From: Oliverpabstia intestinalis
GTDB taxonomy: Bacteria > Bacillota > Clostridia > Lachnospirales > Lachnospiraceae
Direction of reading: 5' to 3'
NCBI RefSeq assembly: GCF_009696065.1
Contig: NZ_VUMS01000003.1
Coordinates: 62,001 to 126,000 of the forward strand
Length of the DNA stretch: 64,000 bases
The position numbers and the translations under genes are program-made. Below, piece after piece: positions 36,613 through 46,838 of the stretch. How positions within the stretch are numbered: position 1 is the stretch's first letter; each line of letters starts with the position of its first letter. The notes under the pieces are model-generated. The model was not told the DNA's origin and did no database searches. It was given only the letters and a program-made list of their open reading frames with translations.

Positions 36613-37101
36613 ATGAATCTTATTGTAGCAGCAGATAAAAACTGGGGCATCGGAAAAGACAACAAACTTCTGGTGAGCATCCCTTCCGATATGAAATTTT
36701 TCCGTCAGGAAACCATGGGAAAAGTAGTAGTTATGGGAAGAAAGACTCTTGAAAGCTTTCCTAACGGTCTGCCGTTAAAAAACAGAACCAACGTGGTACT
36801 GACCAGCGATAAAAATTATCAGGTGAAAGATGCAGTGATCGTACACAGCATCGATGAAGTTCTAGAAGAACTGAAGAAATATGATGATGATGAGATCTAC
36901 GTCATCGGTGGAGGAAAAGTTTATGAAGAACTGCTTCCATACTGTGATGTGGCGCATGTGACCAAGATTGATTTCGCTTTTGAGGCGGATACTCATTTTC
37001 CGAATCTGGACGAGGATCCGGAGTGGGAAATCACTGCAACCAGCGATGAACAGACGTATTTTGATCTGGAATATACATTTGTAAAATACGAGAGAAAGTA
37101 A
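36613..37101 (+). CDS. dfrA: dihydrofolate reductase
   Basis: A 162-residue DHFR of normal length. Family blocks: NLIVAADKNWGIGKDNKLL (folate and NADPH site), MGRKTLESFP, NVVLTSDKNY and YVIGGGKVYEELLPYCD. The start at 36613 is set by AGGAG at 36601-36605; the frame extends upstream to 36520 without a ribosome site and through a repeat fragment. It pairs with thyA. Confidence 0.95.
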   Translation: MNLIVAADKNWGIGKDNKLLVSIPSDMKFFRQETMGKVVVMGRKTLESFPNGLPLKNRTNVVLTSDKNYQVKDAVIVHSIDEVLEELKKYDDDEIYVIGGGKVYEELLPYCDVAHVTKIDFAFEADTHFPNLDEDPEWEITATSDEQTYFDLEYTFVKYERK

Positions 37102-37111
37102 TAAGAAAAAA

Positions 37112-37142
37112 AGGTAACTGTGAGGGTACTGAAAAGTTGCAA
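37112..37142. repeat. degenerate MITE end
   Basis: GGTAACTGTGAGGGTACTGA and AAAGTTGC resemble the right end of the MITE (AACTGTGAAGGTACTGAACAG). Too short to be sure. Confidence 0.4.
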
Positions 37143-37185
37143 AAAAAGAAAGCAACAGGAAAGACCGGGAGGACATTGGGTCAAC

Positions 37186-38523
37186 ATGGAAAAAAACGAT
37201 TGGCAGGATCAGAAAAATAATAATGGAAGCGATTTTATGAAAGTTGTCCAGGATGCCATCAACAGCGGGGACTATCAGCAATTAAACGAGCAGGTGCGAA
37301 AGACAGTCAGTGCTTCCGTACAGGAAGTGTACAATATGGGTGGAAAACTGCAAAATGGTATTATGGAGGGGATGCGACAGGCAGGAAACGGACTGCAGGA
37401 AGGTCTGAAAGAGGGCATGAACAGTGCACAGCGGGAGTGGAGAGAGTCAGCAAATACAGGCTGGAAAAAAACAGAAGTGACATACCGTACGAATTACGGC
37501 AAAGATCATACACCGGCATATCAGTCGGGTGCCTGGAAGCGGACACAGCAGGGGAAACAGCTGCCGGCCATCTATGCACCGAATCCGCCGGGAAAAATCA
37601 CAGGAACGATTCTTGCCATCACAGGATACTCTCTGACCGGTGTATTTGCACTTAGTACTATTGTGACAGGAATCGTGACAGCCATTTATCCCGGTGTACC
37701 GTCAATCATTGCAACCGCCACCGTGGGAGGCATTACAGCGGCAAGTCTCGGAATGGGAATCACCGGAACTGTGATCCGTGGCAGAGTGAAGAGATTCCGC
37801 CAGTACGTACAGCAGATCGGAGACCGGGCATACTGCAATATCAAAGAACTAGCCGATAAGACCGGAAAGACAGAAACTAAGGTTCGTAAGGATCTGAAAC
37901 TGATGATTGAGAAAAGAATGTTTCTGCAGGGGCATCTGGATCAGAAAGAAACCTGTCTGATCGTTACGGACGCGATGTATCAGCAGTATCTGGAGACGGA
38001 AAAACAGGCGAAAATCGTACAGATGCAACAACAGCAACAGAAAGAACAACGCTCCCGGATGCCGGAAGAGTGCAGAAAGATCCTGGAAGAAGGACAGGAA
38101 TACATTACTTATATTCATAAGTGTAATGACGATCTTCCGGGAGAAGAAATTACCAGAAAACTGAGCCGTCTTGAAACTATCATCACCCGTATCTTTCAGG
38201 AAGTGGAAAAACAGCCGGAACTGGCTTCAGATCTGCGCAGATTTATGAATTATTATCTGCCAACCACAAGAAAACTGGTGGATGCTTATCGCGAGATTGA
38301 ACTGGACAGCTTCAGGACAGAACAAAATGAAAAGACGAAAAAAGAGATTGAAGATACCCTGGATACGATCAATCAGGCATTCGAAAAACTGTTAAACAGT
38401 TTCTTTGAGGAACGTGCCATGGATATTTCTTCGGATATTTCCGTGCTGCATTCCATGCTTGCGCAGGAGGGACTGACTCAGGGGGCATTTGAGCAGAAAA
38501 CGGGATATAAAGACCAAACATGA
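37186..38523 (+). CDS. xpaC: XpaC-like protein
   Basis: A 445-residue protein of the XpaC ('5-bromo-4-chloroindolyl phosphate hydrolysis') family. The N-terminal ~140 residues are hydrophilic (AINSGDYQQLNEQVRKTVSA), then two membrane segments in tandem (about residues 142-165 and 169-195), a winged-helix-like region (ELADKTGKTETKVRKDLKLM), a Gln-rich stretch (MQQQQQKEQR) and a helical C-terminus. The next gene is telA, 13 bases on; the xpaC-yaaN pair of Bacillus has the same order. Function is not known beyond links to envelope stress and toxic anion or lantibiotic resistance. The start at 37186 has GGGAGG. Confidence 0.8.
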   Translation: MEKNDWQDQKNNNGSDFMKVVQDAINSGDYQQLNEQVRKTVSASVQEVYNMGGKLQNGIMEGMRQAGNGLQEGLKEGMNSAQREWRESANTGWKKTEVTYRTNYGKDHTPAYQSGAWKRTQQGKQLPAIYAPNPPGKITGTILAITGYSLTGVFALSTIVTGIVTAIYPGVPSIIATATVGGITAASLGMGITGTVIRGRVKRFRQYVQQIGDRAYCNIKELADKTGKTETKVRKDLKLMIEKRMFLQGHLDQKETCLIVTDAMYQQYLETEKQAKIVQMQQQQQKEQRSRMPEECRKILEEGQEYITYIHKCNDDLPGEEITRKLSRLETIITRIFQEVEKQPELASDLRRFMNYYLPTTRKLVDAYREIELDSFRTEQNEKTKKEIEDTLDTINQAFEKLLNSFFEERAMDISSDISVLHSMLAQEGLTQGAFEQKTGYKDQT

Positions 38524-38536
38524 GAAGGAGAACGAT

Positions 38537-39670
38537 ATGAGTACACTGGATGAGATGGAGATGCCAACGCTGACCTTTGATCCGGCTCCGGAACCGGAAG
38601 AAAAGGCACCGGTAGTTCCGGTACAGGAAGAAAAAGCAAAACTGGATGACAGCATGTTAAATGATAAAGAACGTCAGATGGTGGAGAGTTTCGCAAAACA
38701 GATCGACCTTCATAACACCTACGGCATTCTGCAGTACGGTGCGGGAACCCAGAAAAAAATGGCCGATTTTTCTGAGAAAGCACTGGAAAATGTAAAAACC
38801 AAAGATCTTGGATCTGTGGGAGATATGTTGACGAATGTGGTGACTGAACTGAAGAGCTTTGATGCGCAGGAAGAAGAAAAAGGATTTTTCTCTTTTCTGA
38901 AGAAGCCGGTGGACAAAATCACCAGTATGAAGACAAAGTATGACAAAGTAGAGACAAATGTGGAAAAAATCTGTACAGCCCTGGAAGATCATCAGACACA
39001 GCTGATGAAAGATGTGGCGATGCTGGATCGGATGTATGAGCAGAATCTGCTGTATTTTAAAGAACTTTCCATGTATATTCTGGCAGGAAAGAAGAAACTG
39101 GAAGAAGTAAAAACGACCGAACTGACACAGCTGATGGCAAAAGCACAGGCAAGCGGACAACCGGAAGATGCACAGGCAGTCAAAGATCTGACAGGGCTGT
39201 GTGACCGGTTTGAAAAGAAGATCCATGATCTGGAGCTGACACGTATGATCTCGATTCAGACAGCACCCCAGATCCGTCTGGTACAGAACAGTGATACCAT
39301 GATGGTGGAAAAGATCCAGACTACGGTAGTGAATACGATTCCGCTGTGGAAGAGTCAGATGGTACTGGCTCTTGGCGTGGAACATGCCTCTCAGGCAGCA
39401 CAGGCGCAGCGTCAGGTTACGGATATGACCAACGATTTGCTCAGAAAGAATGCGGAAGTGCTGAAAGTGGCATCTGTGGAAGCAGCGAAAGAGTCTGAGC
39501 GTGGTATCGTAGATCTGGAAACCCTGCAGAATACCAACGCATCTCTGATCTCTACCCTGGACGAAGTGATGCAGATCCAGGCAGACGGCAGAATGAAACG
39601 ACAGGCAGCAGAAGTGGAACTTCGGAAGATGGAAGATGAACTGAAGAATAAGCTGCTGGAGATTCGATAG
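38537..39670 (+). CDS. telA: TelA-family (toxic anion resistance) protein
   Basis: A 377-residue soluble, nearly all-helical protein. The TelA family signatures are visible: the N-terminal acidic Pro-rich leader (FDPAPEPEEKAPVVP), IDLHNTYGILQYGAGTQKKMADFSEKAL, DRMYEQNLLYFKELSMYILAG, and RLVQNSDTMMVEKIQTTVVNTIPLWKSQMV. Named after tellurite resistance, but most members serve in envelope stress of unknown kind; in Bacillus the YaaN homologue is paired with XpaC as here. AAGGAG before the start. Confidence 0.88.
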   Translation: MSTLDEMEMPTLTFDPAPEPEEKAPVVPVQEEKAKLDDSMLNDKERQMVESFAKQIDLHNTYGILQYGAGTQKKMADFSEKALENVKTKDLGSVGDMLTNVVTELKSFDAQEEEKGFFSFLKKPVDKITSMKTKYDKVETNVEKICTALEDHQTQLMKDVAMLDRMYEQNLLYFKELSMYILAGKKKLEEVKTTELTQLMAKAQASGQPEDAQAVKDLTGLCDRFEKKIHDLELTRMISIQTAPQIRLVQNSDTMMVEKIQTTVVNTIPLWKSQMVLALGVEHASQAAQAQRQVTDMTNDLLRKNAEVLKVASVEAAKESERGIVDLETLQNTNASLISTLDEVMQIQADGRMKRQAAEVELRKMEDELKNKLLEIR

Positions 39671-39782
39671 TTGTAAAATAAGGGAAATCAGAAGAAAGTA
39701 AACAGTGACAAAGACGGAATCATATCAGATGCATAAAAAGGATGGTTTATGCAGAAGAGAAAAGAAAAAGGAAGGTGCAGTG

Positions 39783-40838
39783 ATGTATCGGGAACATACA
39801 AAAACAATTAAAATCGGAAATCAGGTGATCGGTGGCGGACATCCGGTGCTGATTCAGTCGATGACGAATACCAAAACAGAAGATGTAGCGGCGACGGTTG
39901 CGCAGATTCTGACATTGGAAAAAGCAGGATGTCAGATCATCCGCTGTGCTGTGCCGACGATGGAGGCTGCAAGAGCACTGGGAGAGATCAAAAAGCAAAT
40001 TCATATTCCTCTGGTAGCAGACATTCATTTTGATTATAAACTGGCAATCGCAGCGATGGAAAACGGTGCGGACAAGATACGTATCAATCCGGGAAATATC
40101 GGAAGCCGGGAACGCATCCAGGCTGTGGTTGATGTGGCGAAAGAACGCCAGATTCCGATCCGTGTCGGTGTAAACAGCGGTTCGCTGGAAAAAGAACTGG
40201 TGGAAAAGTACCACGGAGTGACGGCAGAAGGTCTGGTGGAGAGTGCTCTGGATAAAGTAAAGATCATCGAGGATATGGGATATGATCAACTGGTGATCAG
40301 TATCAAATCCTCGGATGTTTTGATGTGTGCAAAAGCCCATGAATTAATTGCTCAAAAAACGGATTATCCGCTCCATGTGGGAATCACTGAGGCGGGAACT
40401 CTGTTTTCCGGAAATATCAAGTCTGCAGTAGGACTTGGTATCATTCTCTACCAGGGCATCGGCGATACAATCCGTGTATCCCTGACCGGAGATCCGTCAG
40501 AAGAAGTCAAATCAGCCAAACGGATCCTGAAAACACTGGGACTTCGAAACGGCGGCATCGAAGTCGTATCCTGTCCGACCTGCGGAAGAACGCAGATAGA
40601 TCTGATAGGTCTTGCCAATAAAGTAGAAGATATGGTACAGGATATTCCACTGGATATCAAAGTGGCTGTTATGGGTTGTGTGGTAAATGGACCGGGAGAA
40701 GCAAAAGAAGCAGACATCGGAATTGCCGGAGGTAAAGGTGTGGGACTGCTGATCAAAAAAGGAGAGATTATCAAAAAAGTACCGGAGGATCAGCTCTTAG
40801 AGACACTCCGGGATGAGTTACTTCACTGGAATGCGTAA
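39783..40838 (+). CDS. ispG: 4-hydroxy-3-methylbut-2-enyl diphosphate synthase
   Basis: A 351-residue IspG (GcpE), the [4Fe-4S] enzyme of the MEP isoprenoid pathway. The N-terminal TIM barrel starts TKTIKIGNQVIGGGHPVLIQSMTNT; the cluster ligands are Cys in VSCPTCGRTQ and in MGCVVNGPGEAKEADIG (with a Glu nearby). Length is normal for the short bacterial form. The start at 39783 has GGAAGG upstream; earlier in-frame ATGs are not supported. No other MEP gene is in the window; polC follows 14 bases after its stop. Confidence 0.95.
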   Translation: MYREHTKTIKIGNQVIGGGHPVLIQSMTNTKTEDVAATVAQILTLEKAGCQIIRCAVPTMEAARALGEIKKQIHIPLVADIHFDYKLAIAAMENGADKIRINPGNIGSRERIQAVVDVAKERQIPIRVGVNSGSLEKELVEKYHGVTAEGLVESALDKVKIIEDMGYDQLVISIKSSDVLMCAKAHELIAQKTDYPLHVGITEAGTLFSGNIKSAVGLGIILYQGIGDTIRVSLTGDPSEEVKSAKRILKTLGLRNGGIEVVSCPTCGRTQIDLIGLANKVEDMVQDIPLDIKVAVMGCVVNGPGEAKEADIGIAGGKGVGLLIKKGEIIKKVPEDQLLETLRDELLHWNA

Positions 40839-40852
40839 GTGGTGAATAAGAC

Positions 40853-43800
40853 ATGATGACAGAAAAAGATTTTTTAGATGTATTTCCCCAGTTGAAGGTG
40901 AATCCGGAACTGGAAAGCCTTCTTGGGGAAGTAAAAGTAATGAAAGTATCCATAAACCCGCAGAAGGACTGTCTGCGGGTTTATGTTCTGAGTAGACAGT
41001 GGATTCATAAAAAGCATATTTATCATCTGGAAGAGACAATTAAAGAACAGTTTTTTGCCAATGCACCTCTGCGGGTGAAAATCATCGAAAAATTCCAGCT
41101 TTCCAGTCAGTATACACCGGAAAATTTTCTGGATGTATATCGTCAGAGCATTCTGCTGGAATTAAAGCAGTACAGCGCACTGGAGTACAATATGTTCTAT
41201 ACAGCAGAGATTACGTTCAGTGATCCGGAGACGATGGAGCTGGTGATGACTGATTCGGTGGTCGCGAGAGACCGGGAACATGAACTGGTGCGGGTGCTGG
41301 AAAAAATCTTCTGCGAGCGGTGTGGTTTCAACCTGAAAGTACATCCGGCTTATCGGAAACCAGTGGAAAGTAAAGGAAGAAAGAACAGTGAGCTGAGAAT
41401 TCTGGAGGAAGCCAGACAGATTCTGTTACATTCTAAAGTCGGGAATAAAAACAGTGACCGTGAAGCAGGGGAAGACCTGTCCGGTCAGGGCATGGAAGCA
41501 CCATTTGATGAAGACCGGATGATCGGGGCAGACGGAAAAGAACAGAGACCACAGGGGAAAAATCAACAGAATCAGGACACAGACGGTGGAAAACAGCCGG
41601 CAGCTGCACAGGAAAAAGGAAAAGAGGGGAACAAAGGCGGTTTCCGGGATCGAAACGGTGGAAAAAATGGTGGCCGTGGGAATTTTCAGAAAGGTCGTTA
41701 CGGCGATGGACCACGTCCTTTGAAACGATCCGACAACCCGGATGTGATCTATGGAAGGGATTTTGATGACGATGCCATCACCATTGATTCTATTGCCGGA
41801 GAGATGGGAGAGATTACGATCCGCGGACAGGTAACTTCCGTGGAAGCCAGAGAAATCCGAAACGAGAAGACTATCTATATGTTCAACATCACGGACTTTA
41901 CAGATACGATTACCGTAAAAATGTTTCTGCACAACGAACAGGTGCCGGAAATCAGTGGAGCCATCAAAAAGGGTGCCTTCCTGAAGCTAAAAGGTGTGAC
42001 CACCATCGATAAGTTCGATCATGAGATCACCATCGGTTCCCTTGCAGGTATCAGGAAAATCAGTGATTTTACCACCAGTCGGATGGATAACAGTCCGGAA
42101 AAGCGAGTAGAGCTGCACTGTCATACGAAAATGAGTGATATGGATGGGGTTACGGATGCAAGCGTTCTGGTAAAACGCGCCTACAAATGGGGACATCCGG
42201 CCATCGCGATCACAGACCATGGAGTAGTACAGTCCTTCCCGGAAGCCAATCATGCCTATGACGATATTGTCAGCGATTACCGAAAACAGTACCAGAAAGA
42301 TCACCCGGAAGCGACAAAGGATGAGATGAAACAGGTGTATCCGCCGTTTAAGGTAATTTATGGTGTGGAAGCCTATCTGGTGGATGATGTGAAAGGCATG
42401 GTTACCGGAAGCAGGGGACAGAGTCTGGATGATCCTTATGTGGTGTTTGATATCGAAACCACCGGTTTCAGTCCGGTGGCTAACCGGATCATCGAGATTG
42501 GTGCGGTTCGAGTGGAAGAGGGTTCCATCGTGGATCGCTTTTCCGTCTTTGTCAATCCGCAGGTGCCGATTCCATTTAAAATCGAACAGCTGACCGGCAT
42601 CAATGACAGCATGGTTGTGGATGCAGAGACCATAGAAGAAGTTCTGCCAAAATTCCTGGAATTTTCCAAGGGTGCGGTCATGGTGGCACACAATGCCGGA
42701 TTTGACATGAGTTTTATCATCGAAAACTGCAAACGCCTTGGAATCGAACAGGATTTTACTTATGTGGATACGGTAGGTCTTGCCCGGATGCTTCTGCCGG
42801 GACTGAACCGGTTCAAGCTGGATACAGTGGCGAAAGCACTGAATATTTCTCTGTTGAATCATCACCGGGCAGTGGACGATGCGGCCTGTACGGCGGAAAT
42901 TTTTGTAAAATTCATTAAAATGTGTAAGGAACGAGACATCTTTGATCTGAATGTATTAAATGAGGCCGGAAAACTCTCCGAGCATACCATCAAAAAACTG
43001 CCGACCTATCATGCGATTATTCTGGCCACCAGCGAGATTGGCCGGGTTAATCTGTATCGTCTGGTGTCAAAATCACACCTGGAGTTTTACAATCGGCGGC
43101 CCAGGATCCCAAAGAGTGTGTATCTGCAGTATAACGAAGGACTGATGATCGGATCTGCCTGTGAGGCGGGAGAACTTTTCCAGGCGATTTTAAGGGATGA
43201 ACCGGAATCAGAGATCGCCCGTCTGGTGGAATTCTATGATTATCTGGAGATCCAGCCAATCGGCAACAACATGTTTATGGTGCGGGATGAAAACCGGGAT
43301 AATGTAACCTCCGAGGAAGATCTTCGGGATCTGAACCGACGGATCGTGAAACTGGGAGAACAGTTTAAAAAACCTGTGGTTGCCACCTGTGATGTACATT
43401 TTATTGATCCCGAGGATGAAGTCTACCGGAGAATCATCATGACCGGAAAGGGATTCAGCGATGCGGATGATCAGGCACCGCTGTATCTGCGGACCACAGA
43501 AGAGATGTTGAAGGAATTTGAATATCTGGGTGCGGAGAAAGCGGAAGAGATTGTTATCACAAACCCGAATAAAATCGCGGATATGTGTGACCGGGTCTGC
43601 CCGATCCGTGACGGTAAATTTCCTCCGGTTATTGAAAACTCGGATCAGATGCTTCGTGATATCTGCTATAATGAGGCTCATGCGATCTATGGACCGGATC
43701 TTCCGGAGATCGTATCGGCACGGCTGGAGCGGGAACTGAACTCCATCATCTCCAATGGATATGCCGTAATGTACATCATTGCACAGAAACTGGTTTGGAA

Positions 43801-45514
43801 GTCCAACGAGGACGGGTATCTGGTAGGTTCCCGTGGATCCGTAGGATCATCCTTTGTTGCCACGATGGCGGGAATCACGGAAGTCAATCCGTTAAGTCCT
43901 CACTATCTGTGTGGAGAGTGCTATTATGTGGATTTTGATTCCGACGAAGTGAAAACATATTCCGGCCGTGCCGGTTGTGACATGCCGGATAAGATATGCC
44001 CGCGGTGTGGAAAACCATTGAAGAAAATGGGGTTTGATATTCCGTTTGAGACTTTCCTGGGATTCAAGGGAAACAAAGAGCCGGATATCGACCTGAACTT
44101 CTCCGGTGAGTATCAGAGTAAGGCACATAAATATACAGAAGTAATCTTTGGTGCGGGACAGACTTTCCGTGCCGGAACGATCGGTACGCTGGCGGATAAG
44201 ACAGCGTTCGGTTATGTGAAAAATTATTACGAAGAGCGTGGTGTGCACAAGAGAAACTGCGAGATCGACCGGATCGTGCAGGGATGCACAGGTATCCGTC
44301 GTACCACCGGACAGCATCCGGGCGGTATCATCGTTCTTCCTTTTGGTGAAGATATCAACTCCTTCACTCCGGTACAGCATCCGGCAAATGATGTGAATAC
44401 CGATATTATCACCACCCATTTTGATTACCATTCTATCGATGCGAACCTGCTGAAGCTGGATATTCTGGGACACGATGATCCGACCATGATCCGTATGCTG
44501 GAAGATATCACCCATTTTGATGCTCAGCAGGTGCCGTTGGATGATCAGAGTGTCATGTCCCTGTTCAAGAGTACGGAGGCACTGGGAATCACACCGGATG
44601 ATATTGGCGGCTGTCCACTGGGCTGTCTTGGGATTCCGGAGTTTGGTACGGATTTCGTTATCCAGATGCTTCTGGATACCAAACCGGAATCTTTTTCAGA
44701 TCTGATCCGTATCTCCGGTCTGTCCCATGGTACCGATGTGTGGCTGGGTAATGCACAGACATTAATAGAGGAAGGAAAAGCGACCATTTCCACGGCCATC
44801 TGTACCCGTGATGATATCATGATCTACCTGATCAATAAGGGACTGGAGAGTGAGCTTTCGTTTACCATCATGGAGAGCGTTCGTAAAGGTAAGGGATTGA
44901 AACCGGAGTGGGAAGAGGAGATGAAAGCCCACGATGTGCCGGACTGGTACATCTGGTCATGTAAGAAGATCAAGTACATGTTTCCGAAGGCTCATGCGGC
45001 AGCCTATGTTATGATGGCGTACCGGATCGCGTATTATAAGATCTTCTATCCCCTGGCTTACTATGCGGCTTACTTCAGTATCCGTGCTTCTGCATTTTCC
45101 TATGAACTGATGTGTATGGGACGGGAACGGCTGGAGTATTATATGGCGGATTATAAGAAACGAAGTGATACGCTGACGAAAAAAGAGCAGGATACCGTAA
45201 AAGATATGAAAATCGTACAGGAGATGTATGCGAGAGGGTTCTCGTTTACGGAGGTGGATCTTTATAAGGCACAGGCGCACCGCTTCCAGGTTGTCGACGG
45301 TAAGTTGATGCCGGCGCTGGACAGTATCGAAGGACTGGGAGATAAAGCGGCTGATGCGGTGGTGCTTGCGGCGAGAGACGGCCAGTTTCTGTCAAAAGAT
45401 GATTTCAGACAGCGGACGAAGGTCAGCAAGAGTGTGATTGATTTTATGGATGATCTGCATATCTTCGGGGATATACCGGAGTCGAATCAGATTTCGTTGT
45501 TTGATTTTCAATAA
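40853..45514 (+). CDS. polC: DNA polymerase III alpha subunit, PolC type
   Basis: The replicative polymerase of low-GC Gram-positives, 1,553 residues (1,552 if the second ATG, at 40856, is used; neither has a good ribosome site). Domains in order: N-terminal domain (1-180), a disordered Gly/Gln/Lys stretch (about 225-290), an OB fold (GEITIRGQVTSVEARE), a PHP half (VELHCHTKMSDMDG), the DEDDh proofreading exonuclease inserted in it (VVFDIETTGFSP to HHRAVDDAACTA), the second PHP half, then the palm/fingers (VGSRGSVGSSFVA, EPDIDLNFSGEYQ), a zinc-binding set (CPRCGKPLKKMG) and the C-terminal helix-hairpin-helix (SIEGLGDKAADAV). All major blocks are intact. Confidence 0.97.
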   Translation: MMTEKDFLDVFPQLKVNPELESLLGEVKVMKVSINPQKDCLRVYVLSRQWIHKKHIYHLEETIKEQFFANAPLRVKIIEKFQLSSQYTPENFLDVYRQSILLELKQYSALEYNMFYTAEITFSDPETMELVMTDSVVARDREHELVRVLEKIFCERCGFNLKVHPAYRKPVESKGRKNSELRILEEARQILLHSKVGNKNSDREAGEDLSGQGMEAPFDEDRMIGADGKEQRPQGKNQQNQDTDGGKQPAAAQEKGKEGNKGGFRDRNGGKNGGRGNFQKGRYGDGPRPLKRSDNPDVIYGRDFDDDAITIDSIAGEMGEITIRGQVTSVEAREIRNEKTIYMFNITDFTDTITVKMFLHNEQVPEISGAIKKGAFLKLKGVTTIDKFDHEITIGSLAGIRKISDFTTSRMDNSPEKRVELHCHTKMSDMDGVTDASVLVKRAYKWGHPAIAITDHGVVQSFPEANHAYDDIVSDYRKQYQKDHPEATKDEMKQVYPPFKVIYGVEAYLVDDVKGMVTGSRGQSLDDPYVVFDIETTGFSPVANRIIEIGAVRVEEGSIVDRFSVFVNPQVPIPFKIEQLTGINDSMVVDAETIEEVLPKFLEFSKGAVMVAHNAGFDMSFIIENCKRLGIEQDFTYVDTVGLARMLLPGLNRFKLDTVAKALNISLLNHHRAVDDAACTAEIFVKFIKMCKERDIFDLNVLNEAGKLSEHTIKKLPTYHAIILATSEIGRVNLYRLVSKSHLEFYNRRPRIPKSVYLQYNEGLMIGSACEAGELFQAILRDEPESEIARLVEFYDYLEIQPIGNNMFMVRDENRDNVTSEEDLRDLNRRIVKLGEQFKKPVVATCDVHFIDPEDEVYRRIIMTGKGFSDADDQAPLYLRTTEEMLKEFEYLGAEKAEEIVITNPNKIADMCDRVCPIRDGKFPPVIENSDQMLRDICYNEAHAIYGPDLPEIVSARLERELNSIISNGYAVMYIIAQKLVWKSNEDGYLVGSRGSVGSSFVATMAGITEVNPLSPHYLCGECYYVDFDSDEVKTYSGRAGCDMPDKICPRCGKPLKKMGFDIPFETFLGFKGNKEPDIDLNFSGEYQSKAHKYTEVIFGAGQTFRAGTIGTLADKTAFGYVKNYYEERGVHKRNCEIDRIVQGCTGIRRTTGQHPGGIIVLPFGEDINSFTPVQHPANDVNTDIITTHFDYHSIDANLLKLDILGHDDPTMIRMLEDITHFDAQQVPLDDQSVMSLFKSTEALGITPDDIGGCPLGCLGIPEFGTDFVIQMLLDTKPESFSDLIRISGLSHGTDVWLGNAQTLIEEGKATISTAICTRDDIMIYLINKGLESELSFTIMESVRKGKGLKPEWEEEMKAHDVPDWYIWSCKKIKYMFPKAHAAAYVMMAYRIAYYKIFYPLAYYAAYFSIRASAFSYELMCMGRERLEYYMADYKKRSDTLTKKEQDTVKDMKIVQEMYARGFSFTEVDLYKAQAHRFQVVDGKLMPALDSIEGLGDKAADAVVLAARDGQFLSKDDFRQRTKVSKSVIDFMDDLHIFGDIPESNQISLFDFQ
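40951..40985 (+). other. perfect 14-bp hairpin inside the polC coding start
   Basis: CATAAACCCGCAGA (40951-40964), loop AGGACTG, then the exact complement (40972-40985). It codes for INPQKDCLRVYV of PolC. No T-run follows, so it is not an intrinsic terminator. Confidence 0.6.
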
Positions 45515-45821
45515 AAAATGTTGTACAGGTTGAAGATAACTTTCAGAAATAAAAGGAAGAATAGCAAAAATCGGAACAATATGTACAAATATTAATAAAA
45601 TCAATTGACTTACAAAAATATTTTATTATTATAATAATATAAAATAGAAAAGCACTTTTATATGGCACAGAAATATAGCTGTATGGGAGTGCTTTTATCG
45701 CATATGCAGAGTGCAAAGTATCATCGTTTTATGAGAAAAATCTGCATATAATAAATATTCCGTAGACAATATACTGCGAGGTGCCGAACAGTTACAAAGA
45801 AACAGTAAAAGGTGACAGAAA
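45515..45821 (+). other. AT-rich gap between polC and the pilin gene
   Basis: The gap holds an AT-rich promoter-like stretch (TTGACT at about 45605, then a run of TATTATAATAAT), and a hairpin AAAAGCACTT/AGTGCTTTT (45651-45697) followed by a short T-run, perhaps a terminator or a small leader RNA. The end carries a degenerate MITE end (GCGAGGTGCCGAACAGTTAC at about 45777-45796). No reading frame seems real. Confidence 0.45.
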
Positions 45822-46838
45822 ATGAGCAGACAAAAGAAAAAAGGATTTACTCTTGTAGAACTTGTGGTGGTACTGGTGATCATGACGGTTATCCTTGGTA
45901 TCGCAATTCCATCGGTTTTGCACTATATGAAAATGGCAGAATTCCGAAAAAATGAGGAGAATGCGAAGACGGTGTATCTGGCTGCAGAGTCGAAGCTGAC
46001 TTATTATCGCAGTTCCGGACAGTGGGAAGAGTTCAAAAAAGAAGTGATGAGCCAGGGAAAAGAAGCACCGTTTACAGATAGTAAACGGAAGGGAAAAATC
46101 TATGGAATCACGTTGGACAAAGAACATGACGGGGCATCGGCGTCAAATAATGCAGTTCTGGGTCTTCTCGACGGATACACCTATGACAAAAGCATGCTGG
46201 ATGCATCGATTGCCATTGAGATGGATATTGAGTCGGGAGAGGTTTACTCTGCGTTTTATGGAACCCGATGCAAGGGACTGAACTATGCAAGTCAGGATGG
46301 CAACGGTTATCTGACTATGGCAGACCGTGAATACAAGAGCCGCAAAGACAGGGTACTCGGATATTATTCCGTGGAAGATACAGTCAATGTTGTGGCATTG
46401 AAACCGACGAGGCTGAAGATGAATACGATTTCTCTGCTGAACGGTGAAGTCCTTTCTTTGAACTGGTCAAGTAATGTAGGAAACCGTCTGGATGTGGAAT
46501 ATGATATCCAGTTTTATCAGAAAAATGGAAAAGATAAGGAAGACAGTCTGCTGTTTTCCATGGTGGTAGCACCGGCACAGCTTCGAAGCGCAGGATGGGA
46601 TACGGACAGTTCAAAAGCCAGAAATATGGTTCCGTTGGAATTGAAAGATGCGGAGGGAAAAAGTGCGGGTACCTGGTATTTTCCGGTTACTTTTCTTGAA
46701 GCAGAATTGGAAGAATTATCCATTGATGCTTCTATTATCCAGGCGCACCAGCATAGTGCCGGTGCAAAAAAAGGGGGCCTTCAAATGAAATCGGGTATAG
46801 CCGTGGAGAAGCCAGCACCAAAATCCATGCGGCAGTAG
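45822..46838 (+). pseudogene. type IV prepilin-like gene, 3' end replaced by IS sequence
   Basis: The first ~295 residues are a pilin-like protein: a short basic leader and the prepilin peptidase site KKKGFTLVELVVV (cut after Gly8, methylated Phe, Glu5), a ~20-residue hydrophobic helix, then a globular domain. From about residue 299 (base 46716) the frame reads SIDASIIQAHQHSAGAKKGG, which is the centre of an IS5-type transposase, and it stops at 46838 in the wrong transposase frame. So the pilin's own C-terminus was lost by IS insertion plus deletion. No pilus assembly gene (GspE, GspF, prepilin peptidase) lies nearby, so it may be a remnant of a lost locus, or a product used with machinery elsewhere. 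Confidence 0.75.

Noticed and set aside
40951-40985. polC hairpin as an intrinsic terminator
   Set aside because: No T-run follows and it lies within an intact gene.
45600-45821. c-di-GMP riboswitch ahead of the pilin gene
   Set aside because: Such switches often precede pilin genes, but the conserved GEMM blocks and tetraloop pattern are not seen.
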